NCBI RefSeq assembly: GCF_035222375.1
Contig: NW_026946366.1
Location: 2,480,001-2,544,000, forward strand
Length of the DNA stretch: 64,000 bases
Direction: 5' to 3'
DNA from: Podospora pseudocomata
Taxonomy: Eukaryota > Ascomycota > Sordariomycetes > Sordariales > Podosporaceae
In this document: in pieces, positions 10,774 to 25,295 of the stretch
Position numbering within the stretch: the stretch's first letter is position 1
Layout: each line of letters opens with the position of its first letter
Program-made: the position numbers and the translations under genes
The notes under the pieces: generated by a model
Seen by the model: the letters and a program-made list of their open reading frames with translations, nothing else
Told to the model about the DNA's origin: nothing
Databases searched by the model: none

Positions 10774-13572
10774 GACCAGTTACAAGAACAATAATGTGTG
10801 CGCGCGTGTGTGTCTTGTCAAGCATTTTCTGGTGTTGGAAGGTTAGCATAGGATGGTGTTGATGGATGGGTGTGTGCCATGCTATCATGATGGGTTCGGT
10901 GGGGGTGTACGAAGGTGGTGATGATGGTGATTTCTCTTTTCCATTCATTCATTCTAATCTTTTTAGAGAGATTTGCCAGGACGGGCATGGGATAGTTGTC
11001 TTTTTTCTTTATTTATATATACCAACCACGCGGTTGACACCGTACTCTTTTTTTTTCTAACTTTATATACCATTGAAATGACATGACATGCCTTGAGGGT
11101 GTCTATCATTTACTTTTTATCTGTCTACGTTTTCCGTCTCTGTTTTCATTGTGGTGCTGTCTTTGGTCTTTTTTCTTCTTTGCCTGGGGGGAGAAACGGG
11201 GTCTATATTTCATGAAGGCGTCTCTAAGATGGTGGGTGGCGTATGAGAGACGGCCTTTTGTGGGATACAATTATTGATACTGCACACAAGTTTAAGCACG
11301 TTACTTTCAGTGGTAAGATGAGGGAGGTGATGGGTGGGGAAAAGCAGGTCTTGGAGGCGAGTTGTGATGACTAGGAGGGGGGTTTGTTAGCAGGCATGTT
11401 GCCTTGGTGTGAGAGGGCTTGGTTGAGACGGTTATTGTAGGATTGAGAATAGGACAGGATGGATTATTCGGTCTATTGTCATCAGGTTAATACTTGACAG
11501 CATATCACTAGGCCTCAAGATTATGTTACATGCCGCAGACTTGCGTCGAGAACTTTGATCTTCCACATTCTGTTTTGAACTATAATGCCAGAGTCAAGAG
11601 CTCGGAAGACGACAACGGGAAGTACCTAGTAAGGACGTGAAAGCTGCATTATTATTTATGTGCCCATTGACACAGGTTGGACTATCACAGTCATGTGTGG
11701 GACTCAATCTCAGTTACTAAAGCGACGAACTATCGTGTTATTAGGAGCCATGTCTCGTTTCTCGGCTCGAGGCTCTCAATTCCTGAATACATGTCGAGAC
11801 CTCGCTGTTTGTTATTTGTTTAGCGTCGAAGAGCCATTCCGGCAATTTAATTTGATGATTTTCAACGTAAGGATCCAGGTTTTGGAAAGATCTTCATATT
11901 GGGGCCCTTATTGTAGCATCAGGTAATTTCAAACAGAGTAACCTTTCACTTCAAAGTTCGAGGCTTGTGCTGATTTGCCAATAGAAATATCAGTTCCAAG
12001 TGGATATCAGGCTCGTGGGCAACATCATTCTTGTCCACGCACATAATAGATAGAGTTCTCCTTGATGACCGAATTTCCATGATTGTTGTTGACCAGAAAA
12101 GGGGTCATGGAAGCCGGGCAACTCCACCAAGCGGCATCGACGCCCAGCAACAGTGGCTGGCTGTAAGTCGAAACTTCCCGTCATCCTCTCCCTGCATATG
12201 ACCGCTTGCCCCAAATTCCACGTATTCTAAATGCCCGTACCTATACATCGGTGCTAACCCCAAACTGAGCCCTGGGCGGGTTCCAAGACGGTAAGAGATG
12301 CACTCCATCGAGAGATCATACGACAAAAGTCCTCCAGATCGAGCATTCCAAGACTTCGAAGCCAAATTGGGATAGAACCCGCTGCCCCAAGAAAGGGGGT
12401 CAACAGCCTTGTTTATATTTCCAAACCGCTCCTGCAGACTCCTGCATTGAACCAGGCGTCAGGCTCTATGTACTCGAGGTACTTGACGCCACGAGCCCAA
12501 CTACATCGACCTTTCAACCGCTTTCTCTCCCTTGAACAGGCGCTCAAACGTGCTCTCTCAACGGCCTACAAGCACATTACCTTAGTCCAAACCAAGGTGC
12601 GTTTTCCAGCAAGGCGGGTATGCACACCGTTGTGGTGTCTCAAGCCCCCTAAGGCTCGCCTCCCATCGTGACTGGACAGCCCAGTCAAAGCCCAAAAACT
12701 TGACAACTGACTAGTTAAGGGGGTGGCTTTCCATCTGTCATCTCTATCCGCGCGCGCCCGATGACCCGGCCGCACGCCCGCGGACCAAGGCTTCTCCCAA
12801 CCAACCAGTTGGGCAGGACGTTTAACGCCGCGAAAGGTCGGGTGGAAGGAGTGCCCCTGGCTGCCAGTTATGAAGAGGAAACTACACGAAATGGAAATCG
12901 CGTCCCCTTGCATATCGGGCGCGAGATTTGCACACATAGCAACAAAAGCAAGACAGCAGTGAAATTTTGACGCGTTCTTTTTGCCTGCCACCAACCTAGA
13001 TACTGAACAGACGGGACCGAGAAGTCACTGCGAGTATCAACACCGAACTGCTCCAAGTACCGGTCAAGCCTAGAATTGTGACCACCATCCAATGTGATGT
13101 GACCGGCAGTTCATCATGTCATGTCCTCAATGATGTGAATGATCCACGATGCAAAAAAAGTGACAACCACACAGGAAGCCTTACAACCAACTCTACCCGG
13201 TAACTCCCCCTCCCGAACCAAAAAAAACCAAGGCCTAGATCAAATAGACATCGACATCATCTCGTCGATCATGTTCCCAACTGCTCCTCTCCTCCTTCAA
13301 CAAGGGTTACAACGTCGCACTCAAAAGCAAGCCACTATTGCCGGCTCCCCCCGCGATCCCTTCCGTCCTCTGTGCCACACACCTACCCACCCACCCGCGA
13401 TATATGAGAAATCCAGACCCTTTCTTCAATCTTGTTCGACTGATGGACAAAGCCGATAAGGTAGACGAAATGGAATTTTTGGTCGCCGACCACTGCAGTT
13501 GCAAATCTTTGCATTTTTTTCCCCCTCATCGACAAGGCGGGCGGCTTGCAGCATGCGTTACCACCCACACAT

Positions 13573-13599
13573 CACCACCACCACCACCACCACCACCAC
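13573..13599 (+). repeat. (CAC)9 trinucleotide microsatellite
   Basis: Nine perfect CAC units lie in a C/T-rich non-coding stretch. No surrounding coding frame was recognised. Confidence 0.95.
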
Positions 13600-15606
13600 A
13601 TTTCCATTTTCCATTCTTCCCCTCCCACTTCCCTTGTCCCCCTCTTCTCCTCTCTACTCAGATCCTTGAGGAAGTAGATAGGTAGAGTAGGATTCAGATC
13701 AAGACAAGGCAACCAAATCGTGCCCATCTTTTCACCACGGAGTTTACCGCCTCTTCCTCGAGGTAGTGTAGGTAGGCACCTGTATCCCATCCTGTCTAGC
13801 CTTCCCAACCGCACGCCGAGAGAAACGATCAAAAAGCAAAACGAAACAAAAAGCGGCGTTTTTTAAACGCCCTACCTTCCACGTCAAAAAACAGGGGTCG
13901 CCAGTACGAAGGATCTCATCGGATTGGTCTGTTGCTTCACCCACCCCTCAAAAGTACCGTCACCAAAATCTAGACCTTCTTTCCTACATCTGCCCGCGCA
14001 TTGGGACGATTCCTGTCTCGTCCTAGCGGAGAGGCGGTGATGGCATGATTTATAAGTCCCAAAATGCCGGGTCGGCCGCTAATGGTTTCTTGTCGGGAAA
14101 CATGGGGAGATGGTGGTTAAGATGAGCAGCCAAAGTTGGCAAGGGATGGGAGAAACAAACAAACGGTGAGAGAGACATTTCTCCATATGTACCCCTATTT
14201 TTGACGATGAGACGGAAACATCTCCGGATACCTACCCAACGAGATGTTGAGAACAGACGGGTCTGTGAGTACACGATGTACAATGCCCTATCCCAATTCC
14301 AAACACATGGCTTTTCACTCCTGCCTTGCATAGCATAGAATCGGCAGTGGACATCAGTAGTCTCAAAACTTTGTTCATCTCTTCTAGCCTTATTGCCTCC
14401 GAAGCCCAAAACCGATGATGCACGTTCTGAAGAAAGTGATGAGGCTCGACCACCACCACCGCCATCCCTACTAGCAAACCACGGTGCCACGTTGTCCGTT
14501 GTCCCCCCGCCATCAAAGCGTTCCCTAGATAGCCTTGTGGGGTTTGGTTGGGGTTCGCAAGATATCAAATCACGGCAAAGTTTTCAAAATTCTCTCTGCA
14601 CCCCATGTTGCGAAAATGCTAGCTCGCGCAACCGATAAAACTCACCCCATTTTCTTCCATTCGTGGCCCGTCCCACTTCCCATTCGGGAAACTCGGCCGG
14701 GTTTGTTGCAAGCTGATGAGCATGCGACTAGCAAATGGTTGGGTTAGTTTTGCGTGAGCGGTTGGTGGGAGAGTAACCTCACCAGAGGTAACTGCCGGGG
14801 GATCGACAAGTACCTCTCCTAAGTAAGGTAACTAGGACGCCATCGAATCGCAAATTCCAATCTGTCGGGTGGTGCAGAGAACAAGGGTTGATTAGAAAAG
14901 AGAAGAAAAAACAAAATGCCATGCCGTGATGCTGCTGCTGCGGCGGCGGCGGGGTCTAATCCAAAGGTCCAGATTCCCGGAATTTGTTGCTTGTCACCAC
15001 CTTGTTGACCTTCAACAAAGCTGCAGGCGAGAGATCTCTGGACGCCTCTTTCTGTCCCCCTCCCTCCCTCGCCTAAAATGTCTCGAGTTTTGTTTTCTGC
15101 CGGTAAGGCAAGGACCCTGAAAAAACGCCACAGACAAACAGAGAGAGATAATCAGATGGTTAATAGCATCTCGGAGGTCTTGCCCGTCTGGAAATTCAAG
15201 TCATGTCCGGCATCATATAGTGTTACAAAACTGACATGAATATCAATAATCCATAATATGCAACAACAACTGTAAGACACCGTCGTCCCGGTGCAGTTGA
15301 GTTGCAAGCAGCAACCCGGAACATTCCCACTTTCAACCCTCCCCTCCCGGTGTTGTTGTGCAAGTCAAAGAAAGAGAGAGAAATGGTTCATGTCAGTACC
15401 CGCGTCAAATTGATTTTGTTTCCCGTAATCCTGGTTCCCTTGGGAGGAACAGCAATCGTCTCGTCAAATCGTCAAAATCATACCAACTCATCATATTTCC
15501 CCCCCAAGTCATTCCTGCTTTTATTTTTGGCCTCTCCCAATGGTGTGTGTGCGTCGCGCGGCACTGAAAGGAAGATCCCGAACCACTCTCCCGGGACACA
15601 CAACGC

Positions 15607-15622
15607 AAAAAAAAAAAAAAAA
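15607..15622 (+). repeat. A16 homopolymer
   Basis: Sixteen consecutive A residues in non-coding sequence. No features of a retroposed cDNA or an element end were seen around it. Confidence 0.9.
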
Positions 15623-18600
15623 GGCCTCTCCCTTCTTTTCCCCCCTGCCCTCATCTTGTCTGTTCTCTTGTCACCTGCCTAATCGGGACAAATCAGGGAC
15701 CCAAGGACCATGGTGATGGCGCCTCAAGCGCGCGCGCGCCGCCGGGGTAGGGAAAAGCCAGATCTTTGGTTCCGATCCCCCCACCCAAAACACCACCCCC
15801 AAGATTGTGTTTTGTTGTGAGGTGAAGCATGACGAAACCCCCCCGCTCCCATGGGAGGAGCGAAATGAAATGCTACCTCATCTTCCACGACAACAACAAG
15901 GCAAGAATGATGGGGGTTATTTCTGCGCGCGCACATACTGCGCGTGGAATCCAGGGTCCTGTCATCAGTGCTGTGTGTGGGAATCGATCAAAACCGCATG
16001 TCCGCGATCCCAATACAGGTATCTTTGTTGTTGTAACCATGGATATAGGTTCGTCAGTCAATCGTGTGATAACCCCCCCTTCCCCTCCCGTCCCTCTCCG
16101 TACCTAAACACCCAAACACCAGGATAATCCCATCTTCTGCTCATATTAATTGGCCTGGGTCCCGAGAACAAGTCAAATCCCAATTAACTAATGAGCCCCC
16201 AGTCTGTATCTCAATCGCGGCTCTCCACAGAGATGACATCGTGGCATCTTGGCACTGTTTCCAGGCCCCCTGCCATCATCCAGTTATCCCTTCTCTTGGG
16301 CCCGCTTGTTTTTACCGAAGTTTTAATGTTTTTGTTTTTGGCACACTCACGTTCATGCGTTTTCCATCTTGTCGTTACAAAACCAAAATGCATGGAACTT
16401 TGAAAAGCGCGGCCCCCTGGTTCATCATGTTATCTGGCCCGAGCCCAAAAGACACAGAAGCGTCTGCAACCTCGTCATCGAAAAACTAATAATAACGTAC
16501 CGAGAAATGTGTGTGCTGTGTGTGTGCAGAATGTGCAAGACATGATGTGGCAAGAAATACGAAGCGAAAACTTCCTAGACATTCTACCTCATGGCTGGCA
16601 AAACAGGCCAAGCAAGGAGGGATGAATCGTCATGATCCGCGCGGGGGAAACCAAGAGGAGGTGTGGTGTTGAGAGCCCGCGGTCTGGAACACCTCTCACA
16701 AAACTTCGCTTGATAATATCACCCAGTGAGTGCCCACCTTCAGCACCACCCTTTCCCTTCGCTCGCTTGTTGAGGGAAATATCAAGGCCACCCATCCATC
16801 CATCTGTCAAGGGTGGGCGAGCGAGGAAAGTGGTCCCGTGTTGCAACCAAGGCGGCGCTGCTTGTGCCGCCGCTGCGAGAACTGGGCGAGTAGTGAGGTC
16901 CTGCCCGCAAGCACCGTACTGTACTATATATTAACCGCATGTTATGATCCGCAGGACAGCGATGCCCACGCCCATGTCAATGTCGATGGGGGTATGGGTG
17001 GTGCCGCCCAATACCACCTCCTGATAGAAAATGCGTGTGACACTTCGAGTGAGATATCCATGGGAAGCGACTCGTCAATCAATCACGGACGGGAAGGGGG
17101 AGAGTCTCATCGCATTTCTCCAAACTCGTATCTTTCATTCACCTTGTTCGCTGGCTGCCAGATAGCAAGTGTGGTGCGCGCCCCTGTTCAAGAACGCCGC
17201 CGGGCCCGAGCCTCAACCCTTTTCCCCCGCTATCATCGGCTAGTTCTTAACTTCCTCTGAGGGGACGATGGGCCCAGAACCCTAGTGGGCGATGATGGTG
17301 AGTGATGGCTGCTGTTGATAGGCTGCGTCGAGATAAGCATACCGGAAACTTGGCGTTCCGGGGCAAGGTCCAGCGAATATGACCCCCCGTCCCTGTCTAG
17401 CTCGACTAGTTCACCACATTTCCCTTTTTGAACGAGGCGCTAGATCGACAAGCGGGATGGCGCCTTCAGGCGTCTCTTGGGGCCCATCACGGACCTCATC
17501 TCGTCCAAAGACACCCAGCAGCATGTCGTCGTCGCAGGAAAAACCAGTCACCATCGTGGACACAACATCTGCTAGGAACTCCATGGTCTGTAAAATGCTG
17601 TGTTCCCGTGAAACCAAATCTCGCTCGCCCATAATAGTGTGAAATCGTATAGTGTCTTGACCTTGGAATTAATTGACGGACCCTTGCATCTTGTCGCCAA
17701 ATTTAGGACCACAGTTACATCGGACAGCAGACCTTCACTGCCCCAACCTTGTCCACCACCGTCACCGTGCGGGCCGCTGTTTAAACTCCGACCAAGGTGT
17801 GAGCATCATCATCACCACCCACCTTCTTTCCTGCGGTGCGGGGGTATTGGTAGCGGCCGTCAGGTGGCACGACATGTTTGAACACTTGGCCGCTTGACAT
17901 GCCCGGTTTCTCGTTACCTCGCAGCGTTCCAGCGATGCGGGCATGCGTCAAAGGCTCTGCATCGGAAAAAGGCCTTTCTTCAAGTGCTTTCAGTCGAGTG
18001 TCATGCAAACTGCACCACCCCGAGCCTCGCAGTATCGGTTGAATGCGGCAACAATTGTCTTTGATGGCCATTTCCAACCCTCGATTGGCTCCCACCACCC
18101 TCGGTGTGCCCGCCGTGTGGTCGTAGTAGGTGAGTCGAAATATTGATTTGACGGCGGGTTCTGGAAATTGATATTGGTGACGGGAGGTCCTCTTGGCGGG
18201 GTTCAACGTGCAGCAAGACGGCGCCTGCGACGGTCTGTCTTTGCGCCTGTGAGAACGCCGCTACCCTACGCCATCCCATAGCCATATGCCGGACTGTTGA
18301 CCGATGTGGCGCTTTGTTTGCCACAGGATGAAGCCACTGTGACTGTCCTCTGAACTTTGCTGGATAGCGTTTGACCAGCGAATGGGAAACCATCGGGGAA
18401 AGACATGATATGTTTTCCTGTTCTCTCCTGGACGCCGATGGTCGGCGATTGGTCACACATGTCACCAGTTCTGACCATGAAATATGAGGTCTGGGTGATA
18501 TTACCCAACTTATCAGGCCTCATGCGAACGGAACTTGCCGGTTAGGAAGGTCACTGTCCTCTCTTTCGAACACTGTGTTGCAGCATGGCGGATCTTGGTA

Positions 18601-19148
18601 AATGAGGGTTCAACCTCAGATGTATCTTGAGACGTGGCTCGCGTCCTACAGACGACAAGTGTCGCAGGAGATTTGACTCTGATTTATCATGTTGTTAGTG
18701 GAGAGAGACATAGGAACTTTGCTAAACTATGTCTGAGTAGTTGCTGTCTGGACACTGAAGTTGTCCTGTCGAAAGTGTTCATGCAGTCCAAGCGGTTGAG
18801 GGAACACAAACTTACTAGTCTGTATTTGGACTAGCCCGATAATAAGCTCGTTTACATTTTCTACTTTTGTTTTATGCTGGTCGGTCACTGCCGCGATCTC
18901 ACAGGGGTCGTCTGGAAAGTTTGGAGATCTGCAGCTAAGTGGACAGGGGCCAACACAAAAGATCTCTCTTTGGGACTTCGTTGTTGTGTATCAAGGAGCT
19001 TTCAAGCGGGGTTGTTTAGACTTTGACCGTAATAACTCGAAGACTACCGGAACGAAGCCCGAGCTTGACTCTTGACCGAAGACTGGACAAGATGGACGGT
19101 GCCTGCAAGCTGTCTGTCATGACGTGAGGTAGTCTGCTCGCTTCGTGT

Positions 19149-19176
19149 GCACTGACGAATGAGCACTGACGAATGA
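19149..19176 (+). repeat. 14-bp perfect tandem duplication
   Basis: The unit GCACTGACGAATGA occurs twice head to tail, followed by a degenerate start of a third (GCGCTGAT). It lies in the gene-free stretch. Confidence 0.9.
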
Positions 19177-22100
19177 GCGCTGATCGGTGGTTGCTTGGAA
19201 TGGCCGGTCTGTCTTTCTGGACACCGGCGGTGGGTTGCCGGAGCCTGGTGGGATGAAGCGGCCGGAGTCGGTCCGTTGTCAGCCGGGCCGGCGAGGGTTT
19301 TGTCCTTGTTCTCGGATCCGGTCCGGGATGGACAACCATCTCAACGCCACCATGCATTCCACTGCAGGTGCAATTCTGCTCTCGAATTTTGGGGAGCGAA
19401 TTGCTCTTTTCGTTCAGTCTTGGTCCATACCCAGTTGGTCGAGATGGCGTAAATGATTGGGGGCTGTCCTCTGCTGTCACCATCTTGGAGGGGCACGAGG
19501 GGGTGACGGTTTGTGGTTGATGTGTGTGTCCCAGTCAAGTGGGGTGGCCGGCAGAGGGCCAGGCTCTGGGCGCTGTCTGGGCGATCTCCGCATGGCTTGA
19601 TTTGACTGGAGATGCACACCGCTCGGGGAGGCCGCCTTGGCAGGACCCAGAGAGGAAAACGCGGCGTGCACGGGCCAAATGGTTTCTCCGCTTGCTTCAT
19701 GTCCGAAGGTCGGCATCGCGAACACGTTGTCGTCGCCGGCGTTATGATGGGATGGGTTACGACTGCTTGAGAGATGGAGAATATCAATAGTCTGCCTTGC
19801 CAGTGATCTTTCTTGCAGCGGGAAGCTCCCGAAACCGTCCCCAGAGCCTTGCAGAGGTCAACATGAAACTGCCCAGCAGGCCTGTCGCACTGGTTGCCCA
19901 AAATGGCTTCGAGATGTCATTAGATCAGTGTTCGAACGAGAGTGGATGAAAGGGTGAGAGGGTGCTGCCGCGGGTAGGGTTGCGTTGCGTTGCGATGATG
20001 CGCTGGGGAATCAACACAAAACTCTTCTGCCAGGGTTCCTGACGACATTGAGAACATGGATGCAGCTGTGGAGATTGACGTGCGAAGTACCTCAGGGCTT
20101 GGTCGAAGTACCTGTGGAACCAGGGTAGTGTATTACATAAGGTAAGGTGTGAGTTGGCGGGTTCTCTTCTGAAAACCGCGCACAGCAAATCGAATGGTGG
20201 TCCACTCGCAGCATCACTGGGCTCAGCCCTATCACTGTTCCCAGATCGAGAAAGATGTTGCAAGATTTCAGCCACGCATCGGTTTCTATGTAAGGTATGT
20301 TGGCACCGACGTTTCGAACACGTCGATATCAGTCTTCACCTGCGCGTTGGAAGCTCTACATTTCCAACTTGGATTAACAAGGTGAGCAGCTCAAGCCTAT
20401 CGCCACGTTTCCGAGCAGGATGGATGTTCCCCCGTCAGTTTGGCGCTAGACAGGCATCATTGCCGACTGCCCGGGGGATGAGCACATTAAAATCTGATGA
20501 ACGACTGCTCTGACCGCTCCCTGACATTGATTATTATCACTATTATTCGTACCCACCTGTTGAAAACTTGAGTCGAGGGATGTTCAAAGGTAAAATCTCT
20601 CATTATCAACAAAAGTCGTTGGTGAGAATCCTGCGGCGTGGGACTCTTGTCTCTTCGGGTGAATTCATCCGAATCTTACTGTCGTATGGCTACGTGCCCG
20701 GCCTGCTGTGCCAACAAGAGGCATCATGCACCCCCATGTTGCACTCCAGATGGACTTGATTGTAGAATCAAGAAATCTTTATTCAGCGAAACTTCGAGGG
20801 TACTCGCGGCTCTGCTGCAGTGCGTTTGGCTGCCCTTGAGCTGGCGCTTGTTGGCCGACATTAAACTGCTCCAGGCCTGATGTGTCGAGACCCAAGGGAC
20901 GAGAAACGAGAAAAAGAAAACAAGCCACTCCCCTATTTCCTACAGATCGTGGACATTCGTTGGGTCCAATCAGATTGCAGGATTACATTGGCATTAACAT
21001 GCACCACTGCATGGCATGGACCCTGTGTGCCGCATTCAGTGACGGGACTTGTTTGGCACCACCGCAACCACCAACCAAGCATCAAGTCATGGACTGCCAG
21101 AGGTCTTGAATCATCGTCGAGATGTCTGACCTCTCTGCCAGGAACCAACGTCAGCCTCTGCGTGTCCAAAGCCGTAGTGCGGCAGGGACTCGGGCTCACT
21201 GCCGGCGGGGGTGGCGGAGCGAAGCATGGTTCGCTAACAGCCGTTTGACTGAAATAGACCAACAAGTCTGGGCACGGCATGGCACTGGATGATGGCATGA
21301 AGTGAGTGGTGATGCTTCTGCCAGTGTTTCGGATGGAAGAGAAGATTGGAAAGATACGAACTGAATAGGGCCTGAGACGGGCGTGTGGTAGAGCCTCGAC
21401 TGTGCCATCGCGAGGCCTCGAATACATGAGAGCATGTCGGCTTCGCATCGCTCATTGGCCGAGTCCATCCACACAAAACGTTGGAGCGTAGACGCACTCC
21501 GAAGGGCTGCTTGCTTCGACCCAAGCCTGTGACTGAACCCCACGATTGGGACCTGGTGGTGGCTCTCACGCGAGGTGGCGCCAAAGCTTGGCAGGAAGTT
21601 GTACATTTGCAGTCAGGTTATCTGATCTCACCACGCTTCGATAGGAACTGCACCTGTACTCGTATCCGTGATAGCTATGGTGGATGAACGGATTCTTTCA
21701 GACACCGAACCAGCAAAACACAATAGACTATGCCTGAGAGCACCACCGACTAGAGCCAGGCAATCCGAGCCTGCGGGTGCTTGCATACACGTAGGCAGAC
21801 GACTTTGACAAATGGAGTCCGCTTATTACTGCCTTGGAAATGGAGTTTATGAGCTAATACTGTCGCAGTCGGTAACGTTAGCAGGAGATGTTGCCTCGAA
21901 CAAACCCACCCTGTTGGTATCTATCTAGAAACATAGACAGAACGACACACCGGGCGCGATGAGGTCCTTCCTACATGGATCGTTTGGAATGAAATTCAAG
22001 CGTATGTAGAATATCTGTACGTCGACCGGTGTCACAGCATTGTCTCTGCTTTGACTGGTCCCGACTCCAAGGGTAGCACCGCCCCCGAAGCCGTGTCTTT

Positions 22101-25100
22101 TTTTGGATTTTACCTTTTTGAAGCTCCCCCACAGTTCCGGGAGAGACACAGGTCCCGCCCCGCCCGTTAGCCGTAAAGAAGCCAATAAGCCACGGAATGG
22201 TGGATCATGCCGACTCAGCCACGCCAAGACCTCTTTGGGCATCATTGGAACTTTGAGGTTTCTCCAACAATTTGATCTCTTTTGCAGGACTGGCACTTTA
22301 ACGTCGACGTCTGCAATAGTACCAACAACCGGGAATCACCCGGCAGCATTCAAGTGATATGAAGGTTGATGGGAATATGACAGGAATATAGCTAATGAGC
22401 ATGTATTTACTACGTAGCACATGCCATCTCCAAATAAGCAGGGCGAAACATCAGGGTCCTATGCACTTCTCACATTGACAACCGACTCTCTTTCCCTGCT
22501 TCGGCTCCTCGATCCACAACAGCTTCCGGTACATTCTTTATCAGAGACACTGTGCCGCTTTCCGCTGGCCCCGAATGGTCCTGATGTCTGAGGCCCTTCG
22601 TTCGTCCCGACTTGCATCATAGAGTGCCGTGTTACTTGGCTTTGCACCGATTGTGATGGTCCACCAGAAGGAGATCCAGTGGGTCGCCCCGGATTACCGG
22701 TTGTGCAACTCAATGCAGAGATACATACAAATTATCAATTTCGCGCTCCCGCATCGTGCATCGCTTCATCAACGGCCACTGCTGTCGCTGTTGTTGGAAA
22801 AGCGAATGTGATCTTGGCACCGATATGTCATCTTTGATACCACATTACACTTTTACGCTAAAAAGCTTGGCTTAAACAAACATGGCGGGTGATGCTGATC
22901 AAACAGTGTCAATTGGTCGCCCCCAGTCCACAGTACCAAACTACAGAATCTTGCTCTGTTCTGTTCCCGAGTCTGGATTTCTAGTGTTCATCGCCGGGCA
23001 TTCTCCGATCAAACGAAACACAGGACAATGCATTAGAGAAGGACAGCAACACGTGTTCGGCAAGACAGACAGGCACGGACAAATTATCCACTGGATGGGA
23101 TACGGAGATGGAAAATGATGGGTTCCGCAGCCGGCAACATGGCTGCTCGTACTGCTGCCATTTTGACCAAGCCGTCGCACCCGCATTATCCGAACTCTCA
23201 TTTGTTTTTGGTGGACCATCTGATTTCTTGCGGGTTGAGACCAAGACCGTGACATCTCCGCGCCGGCGCCGGATCTATGTACGAGCCCGCAGGTTTTTCC
23301 CTGATACTTACGTCGTTCACCTTGACCACCCTCGGCCGAACGAACACGAGCCTCGGATGGGTTCGACCTCTCCTTTTTCTCGCCCTGACGGGACATGCAA
23401 CATGCTTGCATCATACAACACAACTTCGGGCTTCACCCACGGGAATTGTTCATGGTAGCTATATGTCATAAGGTAGCATCTTTCCAAAGTTCCGGCTTCG
23501 GTTTGACAGGCGGCCAACAGGTGGAAGAAAAGGACAAGAAAAAAAGATGACATGGCACGAAACAACAAGAACAACAACAACACGAGGGCACCGGAACACA
23601 TGCCGATTCCCTGCAGGACAAGATCTTTCTAGTAATAACTAGTAGAACTGTTTACTGTTGGCTTCAACGGTCCCCAGTTGGAAAAGGCCCAAGTCAAGTC
23701 ATGGGATGCCAAGAGCCACTGTGCACACCCACGCAGGACATCACATACGTCAAGCCACGATTTGCTGCACAAAAAGTTGTACACTCTCCTCCCCTCCTTT
23801 TTGGCAGGACAGCTCTGCCTAATGCGGGTGCAGATAAGGCTGTGCACTTTATTTCGAGCGTGCACAGCACATTGCACATCACACACGTCTGAGCTTCCCA
23901 TTGGCTGCTCAGGGCGGTCAAGCCACTATGTACATGTTCGAAGGGCAGCTAAATCATCGGACGGCCGGAGGGGTAAGAATGCGCAGCAGCTACCCGCACC
24001 GCAGCACAGCACAGCACAAAGAGGGATGGAGTAAAAATATCTTTTTTCTTCTTCTCTTGCTGGATGGATTCGGAGTAGTTGACGTCTTTTCTACATGCTG
24101 CGATACACCGGGACCTGCGGCACGGCCAGAGCCTCCACAATATCACGGCACTTGTGGTGATAACCTCTCGTGGGTCAGATCGCGAATCGTGTTCGCAGCC
24201 AAAGGTTCACTTCGGAGCCACCAGAATTCTGCAATACCGGTGATGGCGTTTTTCGCTCTTTGCCGGTTGCCCCGTGGCCGGCGGTCGGTCATCTCTTGGC
24301 CGGCTTTGCAGTGGAGAAATTGATCAGAGGTGGTGCTTGCAAAGAAGGGTCTCGCCCCGTCGACGTCGACTGCGAGAGGGGGTGGTGGGTGAGGAGTCTG
24401 TTTCTGGTGAGGGGAGTGAGGGGAGTGAGGGGAAAAGCATGCTTTAGTCTCCCAAAACGGCGTATGGGCCGTGAGACAAGTCTTTGAATGGCTTGCCCGT
24501 TGTACAACAGCCACAGGGACAGCAACAGATGATCATCAACCTCATGATGAGGGAAACAGGCGGTTGGCGTCAGTTGCTGCGGTCATCCCGGCCGCCTACT
24601 ATAGTTACCTGTCCCTCATCAGGGGAAAAGAAGCAAATCCTCAGTGATAAGAGGGAAGACATCGAAACACCATCCTGTCTCGCTTCCGACATTGATGCCC
24701 CTTGCGCCGACAGCAGAATCTATGATAGCAACAAAGGAGAAGGGCACAAATAGCAGGTAGCCAGCGAATGGCAATGTCCGGGCTGGTTCCAGAGTCCAGA
24801 ACGTGGGGGACAAAGTACCCGATCAGGACGAGGAGCAGAAACAGTTTCAGTGATGAGGAGTGGGAAGGAGATGGCCGACCATGGTCGCGGCTGGTCCATT
24901 CTTCGGGAACCAGAGGCGTGGACGGGATTTCATCTCTCTTCTGTCTGTCTTGCATTCTTCCTGATCCTCCTCTGTCTTGTTGATCCGGGGACTTCTGACT
25001 GACTTCCATCTGGGGGAGAAACAGAAAGGGAAAAGTAAACTGCAACTGCAAGCACGCACCAAGCCTCGAGGTCTCCGCCGACACTCGCTAACCCCTGTCT

Positions 25101-25265
25101 TTGTCGGTGGCCAACCAGAGGCTCGGAACTGACCAGGACTGGAGGGAACCCATCCCCCGCCCTCCCTTGTATCTTGTACCTTTTGTACTCCCTCATGTAC
25201 CCAGCCTCATGTCACCATCCCAATCCCAATGTACCTCCGTCCCAGAAGTGAAGTCGCTGGGCCCC

Positions 25266-25295
25266 TGCCCCATGCCCCCCTGCCCCATGCCCCCC
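25266..25295 (+). repeat. 15-bp tandem repeat (two copies)
   Basis: Two perfect copies of TGCCCCATGCCCCCC followed by a partial third (TGCCCCTG). It lies about 0.5 kb upstream of the C2H2 regulator, in its promoter or leader region. Confidence 0.9.

Noticed and set aside
15607-15622. Poly-A tail of a retroposed element
   Set aside because: No target-site duplication or element-like sequence beside the A16 run.
17411-17632. Minus-strand ORF with a protein-like look (73 codons)
   Set aside because: Too short, no splice partners found and no recognisable family.
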